Below are positions 1 to 8,000 of a DNA stretch of 17,567 bases, one piece after another. Source of the stretch: Bacteroidales bacterium (GTDB lineage Bacteria; Bacteroidota; Bacteroidia; Bacteroidales; WCHB1-69); assembly GCA_016285615.1 (NCBI GenBank), contig JAEERB010000041.1:1-17567 (forward strand), written 5' to 3'. Below the pieces are notes generated by a model, which did not search any database, was not told where the DNA came from, and saw nothing but the letters and a program-made list of their open reading frames with translations. The position numbers and the translations under genes are program-made. Position 1 is the first letter of the stretch; the number at the start of each line of letters is the position of its first letter.

Positions 1-1740
1 AATATCGATTATCTTAAGGTAAATCCTCTTGACACCGCGTTAGGTCTGCAAGGTCCATGTCCGGATGGCTGGCATGTGCCGAGTGAAAAGGAATGGACGC
101 AAATGCTTAATTATCTGAATGGTTTTGAACGATTCAGATGCGATGGTTTGGAATACCAAATAGCCAAAGCCATGGCCGACACGATAGGTTGGAAGGAAAG
201 TGAGGATAACTGTACAATAGGTTATGAACGTGCTGGCAACAATGCGGCTGGTTTTAACGCCCGTCCCGCAGGTGTATTGTTTACAAGCACTTATCCATTT
301 TTGGAAGCAGGCTCCTGGTGGTCCTCAACATTCGACAGGTCACAGAATAGGGTAATTGGTATGTTAATGAGTTCTACTGGCACGCGTCCTAGCATTAATG
401 CGTATTGGCGTGATTTAGGTATGGCCATCCGTTGTGTCATGGGTGATGGTTACACCATTCCCATGCCTATGGTTACTACCGGAGAGGTGACAGATGTTGA
501 TTACAGGACAGCCACTATTTCGGCTACGGTAGCCGATACCGCTGGAAAAGAGATACTGGCAACAGGCTTTTGCTACAGCGAGTATTACATTACTCCCAAC
601 ATTAACAGTACAAGAGTGCAGGTAGAGATTGTGGATGGCAAGATGGTAGCCAACCTTGAGAAACTCAAAGCCAATTGCAAATACTATGTAAGACCATTCG
701 TAGCCTTAGATGGTGGTGTGGCATACGGCAAGGTGGTTGAGTTTACCACAAAGGAATATATTGATGGAAAGCCCTGCAAAGGCCACGAGACGGTAACCGA
801 CTACGAGGGCAATGTTTATAATACAGTGGAGATTGGCGGTGTTTGCTGGACCAAGGAAAATCTGCGCACCAAGCATTATGCCGACGGTACCGAAATCCAG
901 TATGGATGCTACTCCAACATAGCCATGCCCTACTATTATTATCCCGTTAATGACAGTACCAAAAAGGCTAAATATGGTTTACTTTACAGCTGGTATGCCG
1001 TATCAGCAAGAAACAATGTTTTTTATGGTGATACTGTTCAAGGCATTTGCCCTGACGGCTGGCATGTTCCTTCTGAAGCCGAATTGTATGACATGATGGA
1101 CTATGTTAGCACTCAAGACAAATATTTGTGCAACTCTTACAATTATGTACAAGCATTGGCGTCACAATGGGGTTGGGAATATAGCTCCAATGGATGCGCA
1201 GTGGGTAATGACACATTGAATAATAATGCCACTGGTTTCTCATGGGTGCCAGCAGGTTACGCTGCTCCATCTACAAGCGCCAGGGAGTTAAATCGTTGTG
1301 GCTATTTGTGGACAGCCGACGCCTCTGCTTTTAAGCTTAATTATGCAAATAGCTATAGGGAAGCGCTTTACTCTGCTTCAAGCTATTCCTGCTACTCAGT
1401 GCGTTGTGTGTTGGGAGAGGGCAGTAAGACAACAGATCCAGAAGTGGTCATTGACAGCGTGTCAGCTGTGAATCCGAGCACCAGATCAGTGACTGTTTAT
1501 GGTACACTGAAGAATACCGGCGGTGATTATACAAGAGTGGGTGTTGTTTGGGGCAAGACTACGAATCCCCAGATGGATATAGATCGTACTTATTGGAAAG
1601 GCGGTTCCTCAGAACCGGAGTACCATTTTCAAGTGGACGCCACTTACCTGGATTCAGGTTCCACCTATTATTTCCGAGCCTTTGGCAAGAATATGACAAA
1701 TGTGTCTTATAGCGAACAGGTAGAAGTGAAGATCCCGTAA
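1..1740 (+). CDS. FISUMP-domain secreted protein, 5' end outside window
   Basis: The reading frame is open from base 1, so the true start and any signal peptide lie upstream; 579 codons are visible. Two copies of the FISUMP module (Fibrobacter succinogenes major paralogous domain) are seen. The first is truncated (residues about 1-148, with CPDGWHVPSEKEW near residue 20). The second is complete (about 257-473), with GGVCWTKENLRTKHYADGTEI, LLYSWYAV, ICPDGWHVPSEAEL and a closing SVRCVLG. Between them (about 157-252) and at the C-terminus (about 481-579) are Fn3-like beta segments with the repeated pattern 'YYVRPFV' / 'YYFRAFG' before the last strand. FISUMP proteins are exported surface or extracellular proteins of unknown biochemical role, often in large paralogous families in Bacteroidota. 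There is no T9SS sorting tail at the C-terminus, so anchoring probably depends on the unseen N-terminus, for example a lipoprotein signal. Family assignment is firm; function is unknown. Confidence 0.88.
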   Translation, partial: NIDYLKVNPLDTALGLQGPCPDGWHVPSEKEWTQMLNYLNGFERFRCDGLEYQIAKAMADTIGWKESEDNCTIGYERAGNNAAGFNARPAGVLFTSTYPFLEAGSWWSSTFDRSQNRVIGMLMSSTGTRPSINAYWRDLGMAIRCVMGDGYTIPMPMVTTGEVTDVDYRTATISATVADTAGKEILATGFCYSEYYITPNINSTRVQVEIVDGKMVANLEKLKANCKYYVRPFVALDGGVAYGKVVEFTTKEYIDGKPCKGHETVTDYEGNVYNTVEIGGVCWTKENLRTKHYADGTEIQYGCYSNIAMPYYYYPVNDSTKKAKYGLLYSWYAVSARNNVFYGDTVQGICPDGWHVPSEAELYDMMDYVSTQDKYLCNSYNYVQALASQWGWEYSSNGCAVGNDTLNNNATGFSWVPAGYAAPSTSARELNRCGYLWTADASAFKLNYANSYREALYSASSYSCYSVRCVLGEGSKTTDPEVVIDSVSAVNPSTRSVTVYGTLKNTGGDYTRVGVVWGKTTNPQMDIDRTYWKGGSSEPEYHFQVDATYLDSGSTYYFRAFGKNMTNVSYSEQVEVKIP

Positions 1741-1760
1741 GTCTGAATGAATGATACTGC

Positions 1761-1792
1761 AAGGGCGCGGCATTCATGCCGCGCCCTTTTTT
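1761..1792 (+). terminator. Rho-independent terminator after the FISUMP gene
   Basis: A GC-rich hairpin has left arm AAGGGCGCGGCAT and right arm ATGCCGCGCCCTT with a tiny loop, followed by six T on the + strand (1787-1792). It lies 20 bases after the stop codon. Read on the minus strand the stem is the same but only two T follow it, so it is a weaker stop for the converging glycosidase gene. Confidence 0.9.
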
Positions 1793-1817
1793 ATGTTGTC
1801 ACAAAAGTGCTTCTCTC

Positions 1818-4772
1818 TTATTTGATTCCCAAACCTTCGTACACGGCGCGGTGCACATGCAGGCGTATGCCGCTCTTAGAGAGTTTGTTAGGCTCCGCAT
1901 CGGGATAAACGCGGTTGGAGAGGAAGATGTAGATGAGGTCATTGTCGGGGTCGCACCAGAAGACAGTGCCCGTAAATCCTTGATGTCCAAATGTTTTCTT
2001 GCTAGCGGCGGCTGGCAGGATAGAGCTTTTTTTCTCGTGACTCGGCGTGTCAAAGCCCAAGCCGCGACGCTGGCAGCCGTGCAGCACATAAGTGGAAGTG
2101 AACAGTTGGACGGTCTCCTTCTTGAAGAAGGTGATGCCGTTGTAAGTGCCGCCATTCATCAGCATTTGGAAGAGAATGGCCAGGTCGCTGACATTGGAAA
2201 ATAGGCCCGCATTGCCGCAGACGCCGCCGAAGACAGCTGCTGTCTGGTCGTGGACATAGCCCTGCACCACCTGTTTGCGGAAGGTGCGGTCGTTTTCGGT
2301 GGGCGCTATGGTGTTGATATTGACGGTGCGATAAGGGTTGAAGCAGGTGTGGTTCATCTTCAGCGGGCGGTAGAAATGTTGCTCAAGGTACTTGTCCATG
2401 GTGGTGCCTGTCAGCGATTCCACCATCTCTTTGAGCAGAACAAAGCCTAAGTCGCTGTAAACGTATGTTTTGGCCCCCAATTTACAGTTGGCAATCTCTT
2501 TCTTGACGGCGGCAGGAAAGCCTTGGTGCATATAGACATCCTTGGCTATTTCGATGGTGAACTGGCCTCCTTTTTCGGGTCTTAGCCAAGCGGGGTCCCA
2601 GTTGTTGTTGGTAAGCATTTTCTTGTAGAAAGGGATGAAGGCGGGCAGTCCCGAAGTGTGGGTAAGTAATTCAGCTAGAGTAAGATTCTCTTTGTTAGAG
2701 CCCTTCAGGAAGGGGAGGTAGGTGCCTATCTTGTCGGTAAGCTTGATTTTGCCCTCCTCGTAGAGTTTCATCACCGCGAGGGTGGTGGCTGCCGACTTGG
2801 TCATGGAGGCGATGTCGTAGATGGTGCCGTCGGTAACGGGGTAGGTGGGCTCGTAGGTGTTGTGGCCGAAGTTCTTATGGTACACCACTTTGCCTTTGTG
2901 GATGGCGATGACTTGCGCACCTGGGAAGATGGTGTTCTTGATGCCGTTGTTCATCAGCGAGTCGATTTTGCGGTCGGCGGCGGCGGTCAGTGTGCTGAAG
3001 CCGTTGGGGTCGTTGAGAGAGTGGAGCTGGATGCCCTCTTGCAGTTTGAACGCCGGGGTGGCCACGGGCAGTCGCCCCGAGAAGGAGGCTTTGCCAAAAA
3101 CAGCAGCCAGCACTCCTGCCACGGTTGTGGGGGTGGCTTGGTAGCTGACAATGAGCGCTTTGTATTTCGCAAAGGAGCCAAAACGGGTAAGCGAGTATGG
3201 GTTGGCGCCCACCGACAGGATGACGTCTTTGCTCTTCAGCACTTCCTGAATGAACGATACCGATTCCTGGTAGATGCCGTAGTGATAGTTGGGCAGCTGG
3301 TTGGTGCTCAGCATGGCTATAATCACTTTGGAATAGGGTGCCAGTTGGTTAAGCAGCACAGGATACTTGGCTTTCTTGATGGAGCGGTCGGTGTGCACAT
3401 AGCCGATGCCGTACTGGTTGCACAGCTGGTGGTATTGTGCCGAGTCGCGGATGCCGCCAATGCAGAGCAGTGCCACTTTGCCGGCTTCTTTGGTGGAGAG
3501 GGGCAGTATGCCGTCTTCGTTTTTCAGCAGTGTGAGGCTCTTGGCTTCTATTTCGGCGGAGATTTTGCGTGCCGAAGCGGAGTTGGTCTTGTCGTAAATG
3601 TCTTTGGTACTCAGCGGCTTAACATGCTTCAAGCCTTTGCCATACTTGAACTTGAGCACCTTCAGGCACTTCTCGTCAATCAGTTCTTCGGGGATGGTGC
3701 CATTCTCCACAGCATTCTTGATAGCAGGGATGACGGTGCTCAGTGCGCCGGGCAGCAGCAGCACGTCCACGCCAGCCAACAGGGCTTTGATTTCGCCGTC
3801 GCCCACACGCGGGTAGTGGCTGCGCAGGCCGTTCATATCCATCGCATCGGTGACGATGATGCCGTCGAAAGCCATATCTTTCTGCAGCAGCTCGGTGATG
3901 ATGGGATAGGAGAGCGTGGCGATGGAGTTGCGGGCGGGGTCAAGGGCGGGCACGTTGAGGTGCGAAACCATCACCATATCCACGCCGGCATTGATAATCT
4001 TACGGAAGGGAAATAGCTCCATAGAGTCCAGTTCCTGTCTTGTCTTCTTGATGGTTGGCAGGCTTGAGTGTGAGTCGGTGCCCGTGTCGCCATGGCCGGG
4101 GAAGTGCTTGGCGCAGGCGCTCACGCCGTTGTCCTGCATACCCTGCATGTAGGCGATGGCCTTTTGGGCCACAAAGTCGCGGTTCTCGCCAAACGAGCGG
4201 CTATTGATGACGGGGTTGTTGCGGTTGTTGTTCACATCGACACAGGGGGCAAAGTTGATATGGATGCCCATAGCCTTGCACTGCTTGGCCACTTCGCAGC
4301 CCATCTGGTAAATGAGCGAGTCGTCTTGCGGGTCCATCGCGCCCATCGTCATCTGACGTGGGAAGATATGGCAGCTGTCCAAGCGCATGGCCGGTCCCCA
4401 CTCGCCGTCAATACCCACCAGTAGCGGTATTTTGCTGACTGCCTGGATGCGGTTGGTGAGGGTTATTTCGCGTATGGGGCCGCCTTGGAAAAAGCAAACG
4501 CCGCCAGGCTGGTACTTCTCAATCTCCTCCACCATATTGTTCTGGTACTCCTTGCTGAAGTTGGAATGGATACGAATCATCATCAGCTGGGCAATCTTCT
4601 CTTCCAACGACATGTTCTTCAGACGGTTTTCGGCCCACGCCTCTTCCGTTAACAACATCGACACATTGTCGCGCAGCACTCTGTCCAGATTATTCCCTTC
4701 CAATTGTGTGAGCAAGGAAAAACCGAATGTGTAGAGTATAACCAGTAGCAATATGATGATTATTTTTTTCAA
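1818..4772 (-). CDS. NagZ-like GH3 glycosidase fused to class C beta-lactamase-like serine hydrolase
   Basis: This 984-residue protein joins two enzymes. Residues about 50-390 form a GH3 N-terminal barrel of the beta-N-acetylhexosaminidase (NagZ) type: KHFPGHGDTGTDSH at 222-235 holds the Asp233-His235 acid/base dyad typical of NagZ, and VTDAMDM carries the likely nucleophile Asp309. Residues about 400-580 look like the GH3 C-terminal domain. Residues about 595-980 form a beta-lactamase/AmpC-like serine hydrolase with SMTK (Ser656, Lys659), YSD (Tyr772, in place of the usual YxN) and GHQG (His930). The N-terminus KKIIIILLLVILYTFGFSLL is a signal peptide or membrane anchor without a lipobox, so the enzyme should work in the periplasm or on the envelope. 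The likely task is removing GlcNAc and then the peptide from cell-wall fragments; the hydrolase specificity is inferred. The start appears to be TTG at 4772: no ATG or GTG lies upstream in frame before a stop, and the next Met (residue 39) would lose the signal. Confidence 0.9.
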   Translation of the reverse strand: MKKIIIILLLVILYTFGFSLLTQLEGNNLDRVLRDNVSMLLTEEAWAENRLKNMSLEEKIAQLMMIRIHSNFSKEYQNNMVEEIEKYQPGGVCFFQGGPIREITLTNRIQAVSKIPLLVGIDGEWGPAMRLDSCHIFPRQMTMGAMDPQDDSLIYQMGCEVAKQCKAMGIHINFAPCVDVNNNRNNPVINSRSFGENRDFVAQKAIAYMQGMQDNGVSACAKHFPGHGDTGTDSHSSLPTIKKTRQELDSMELFPFRKIINAGVDMVMVSHLNVPALDPARNSIATLSYPIITELLQKDMAFDGIIVTDAMDMNGLRSHYPRVGDGEIKALLAGVDVLLLPGALSTVIPAIKNAVENGTIPEELIDEKCLKVLKFKYGKGLKHVKPLSTKDIYDKTNSASARKISAEIEAKSLTLLKNEDGILPLSTKEAGKVALLCIGGIRDSAQYHQLCNQYGIGYVHTDRSIKKAKYPVLLNQLAPYSKVIIAMLSTNQLPNYHYGIYQESVSFIQEVLKSKDVILSVGANPYSLTRFGSFAKYKALIVSYQATPTTVAGVLAAVFGKASFSGRLPVATPAFKLQEGIQLHSLNDPNGFSTLTAAADRKIDSLMNNGIKNTIFPGAQVIAIHKGKVVYHKNFGHNTYEPTYPVTDGTIYDIASMTKSAATTLAVMKLYEEGKIKLTDKIGTYLPFLKGSNKENLTLAELLTHTSGLPAFIPFYKKMLTNNNWDPAWLRPEKGGQFTIEIAKDVYMHQGFPAAVKKEIANCKLGAKTYVYSDLGFVLLKEMVESLTGTTMDKYLEQHFYRPLKMNHTCFNPYRTVNINTIAPTENDRTFRKQVVQGYVHDQTAAVFGGVCGNAGLFSNVSDLAILFQMLMNGGTYNGITFFKKETVQLFTSTYVLHGCQRRGLGFDTPSHEKKSSILPAAASKKTFGHQGFTGTVFWCDPDNDLIYIFLSNRVYPDAEPNKLSKSGIRLHVHRAVYEGLGIK

Positions 4773-4849
4773 TGCCTTTTCTAATTTAGATTTAAGTTAT
4801 TGATAAATAAATATTTGAACAAAAAACATTCTGCAAAAAGAACGCAATG

Positions 4850-4857
4850 CAAATTTA
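4850..4857 (-). promoter_or_regulatory. Candidate -7 promoter element for the GH3 fusion gene
   Basis: On the minus strand this reads TAAATTTG, an exact match to the Bacteroidota -7 consensus TAnnTTTG, in a very AT-rich gap. Transcription would begin about 70 bases before the TTG start. No convincing -33 TTTG is seen at the expected distance, so confidence is moderate to low. Confidence 0.4.
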
Positions 4858-4959
4858 TCATTTTCTAAAATAAAAAGTCTTTATTTTTAATCATAATGTA
4901 AACAATCCATAGTCAATAAATTTACGATTAGGCAGGGGCTTTAAAGTTTGCTTTTTCTA

Positions 4960-4967
4960 TATTTTTG
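4960..4967 (+). promoter_or_regulatory. Candidate -7 promoter element for the tamB operon
   Basis: TATTTTTG matches TAnnTTTG exactly and lies 45-52 bases before the ATG at 5012, giving a leader of roughly 35-40 bases. A TTTG at 4947-4950 is too close to be the -33 element. Together with the divergent element at 4850-4857 this makes the 239-base gap 4773-5011 a divergent promoter region; nothing else was recognised in it. Confidence 0.5.
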
Positions 4968-5011
4968 CAACATTGAGTCAAAGTATCAATACATTAGACC
5001 ACCAAAAGAGC

Positions 5012-8000
5012 ATGGGAAAGACGAAAACCATCACGAAAAAAATAGGCAAGGTGCTGCTGTGGATTATCGGCAGCTTGCTGGTGCTGGATTTGGTGGTGGT
5101 GGGTCTGCTGTTTGTGCCGGCGGTGCAAAATGCTGTGGTTGACTTTGTTACGAGCAAGATATCGAAAGCTTGGCAAAGTGAGATTTCCATCGGCCATATC
5201 TACATCACGCCTACTTTGAAGGTGAAGGCCGACAAGGTGGAGATTATGGATATGGAGCACAACGGCATGATTGTGGTGGACGATGTGTCGGGACGGCTCA
5301 AGTCGCTGGCTTTTTCGCCCTTCAGGTTGAAATTCTATGTTATTGAAGCTGATGGGGCGAGGGTGGTTATCAAGAAATACCGCGGTCACGATTCCGTGAA
5401 CATCTCCGAGTGGGCGCAGAAGTTTAAGAAGGATACGCCAGGCAAAGGCTTTGTGTTCCAGTCGGATAAGCTGAAACTGACACATTCGTATTTTGTGTAT
5501 GAGAACGAGAACATCCGTGTGCATCAGCCGCAGGATTCGGTGATGGACTACGCCTTTTTCGAGTTGGCAGACATCGATTTCTCGAGTCGCAACTTCTTGG
5601 TTGACAGGGATGATGTTTCCGCCAATATCAGCAAGTTGGCCTTTAACCAATATACGGGCTTCAAACTGCTGAATGCGGCGGGCAATTTCCGCATCAACAG
5701 CAAAGGGCTGACCTTCGACAGTCTTGCGCTAGTAACGCCCGAGAGCCGTATCTTTATGGACTTTGGCTTCTATTATGATACATGGAAAACCTACAGTTCG
5801 TTTGTCGATAGTGTCATTTTCAAAGCTAAGGTGCGTCCTTCGGTGCTGCAACTGGGCGATGTAGCCTGCTTTGTGCCGTCAATCAAGGGGATGAACAATA
5901 TCGTCAAGATTTCTTCGGTACAGGTGGACGGTCCCGTGAATGCCCTCAAGCTGTCGGACATTAACGCCCACTACAAAGAGAAGACCGTGGTGAAAGGCGA
6001 TTTGGCCATTGACGACATTACTCGCCACGACTCGTTGCGCTTTGATGCCGATATCCGCAGTTCCAATCTCAATATGAGGGAGTTGCATTCGTTTTTGCTG
6101 CCTAAGGGGAAAAAGATTCCGCTGCCCGACATAGTGACTTCGTTGGGCAATGTCAAGACCGATGTGGTCTATCAGGGCACCATGTCCGATTTCGACACAC
6201 AGGTGTTGCTGGGTACCGCTCTCGGTCAGGTGGACGCCGGCTTTACCTTGCGTAAGCCTGACGGCACTTATACTTACGAGGGTGATGTGCGCACCGACGG
6301 ATTTAATCTGGGTAGCTTTTTGAAGAAGGAGGATTTGCTGGGTTCGGTGGTGATGAATGCCAAAATCAAAGGCACAGCTCTGCCTAAGGAGCAGACCTCC
6401 GACTTTCTCTCGTCGGCTACGGCCACACTGACGGGCCATATTGCACGCGCCGATTTGGTTCACTATCCGCTGAGAAACGTGAAACTGAACGCCAAGTATG
6501 CTCACAAGAAAGCCGAAGGCACAGTTACCTCGGCCGACACCAACTGCCTCTTTGCTTTTGATGGTATGGCCGATTGGCAGCGGCCGTCGCCGAACTTCCA
6601 GGCTAACCTCAAAATCGACAACTTCGCCCCGGGACAGATCGTGCAACGTTATCCCAAAGTGGACAGCGCCACGGCTAAAGGGTTCAAGAAGCTCATTCTT
6701 TATGCCCAGAATAATCCTTCCTTTAACCTGAAAATCAATTCATTAGGATTGAAGATGCACGGCACCGACATCGATAATTTCAACGGCTTTGCACAAGCCG
6801 ACACGCTGAAGTGCCGTGTGGACAACAAACGCTTTGACATTCAACGACTTCGATTGGTTGCCATCAATAATGAGCGTGCCGATCATCAGCTTATATTGAC
6901 TTCCAACGTGCTGAACGCTTCGTTGAAGACCGACTACTCGCTGCGCTCGATGGCTGATGTTTTGAAGAGTGTGGCTTACCGCTATTTCTCGCAACTGCTG
7001 CCCGAAAAGAGCGAAAAGCTGAAGCAGTTTGAACGGACCAACAACATTGAGGAGCATTATCTCACCTTCAATGCCGAAACTTATCATCTGTGGAATGTGA
7101 TGTCGATGTTCCTGCCCAACAGCTTTGTCGCTCCGAACTCCAAAGTGTTCTTCCAAGTCAATCCGCAAAAGCACCAAGACAGCCTGCTGGTATCGAGCCG
7201 CCGCATCATCATCAACCGGAAACTCTTTTTCAGGGAGGTGGAAGTGTCGGGCCACGAGCGTGCCGACCAGTCGTTTGTGCTGCATGCCAACTGCGACACC
7301 TTTAGCCTGGCGGGCAAGAAAAACAGGATGGATTTCAAGAATATTGGACTTCAAACCGATTTGATTAACAACCATTTAGAGTATAGCGCACATTGGCAGA
7401 ATCCGGAGGTGATTTCCGACTACGCCTCGCGGTTAGCCGGTGAGGTGGACTTCAGCAGTCGCGACCACATTGTGGTGCGCTTTGACCCGTCGGAGTTGTA
7501 CATCCGCGATGAGGCTTGGCATTTTGAGAAGAACAATGCTCTTCATATCCTCAACAAGAAAATCCGTTTCGACAATATGAGTCTGGCCACCAACCGCAGC
7601 CATATCGGCGTGGATGGCACTTACTCTGACGATATCAACGATTCGCTCACCATCGACATCAAGAATCTCGATATCTCCATCCTCAACTCGTATCTGCAAC
7701 AGAGCGGCATGTCCTTCGGTGGTGATGTTTCCAGCAAACTGCGATTGGTGGTTATGGGCAAGAGCAAGGCCTACACGGGCAGGGTGATGATCAGCGACTT
7801 TGTCTTCAACGATGAGTATTTCGGCAATGTCTTCCTGTTGGCATACCTGCCCAGCCAGGGCGATGTCTTCTTCACGGGCGGCATCTCGAAGTCTGACACA
7901 ACGGTCAACTCGGCGGTGGTAGAAAGTTACGACTATGCCGCTTTCCAGAACGAGAGCAACAAGTCGGCGAAGATCAACGGTTACTATAATCCTGAGGAGA

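Noticed and set aside
2862..4016. Long open frame (384 codons) on the + strand opposite the GH3 fusion gene
   Set aside because: It is fully antisense to a gene with clear catalytic motifs, has His/Val/Gly-rich low-quality composition and no recognisable domain or start context; it reflects codon bias of the real gene.
4947..4950. TTTG as the -33 promoter element of the tamB operon
   Set aside because: Only nine bases separate it from the TAnnTTTG element at 4960-4967, far less than the roughly 20 expected.
4973..5011. TTG at 4973 as the tamB start
   Set aside because: It would fall at or before the expected transcript start from the 4960 promoter element and add 13 polar residues before a normal membrane anchor; ATG at 5012 fits better.
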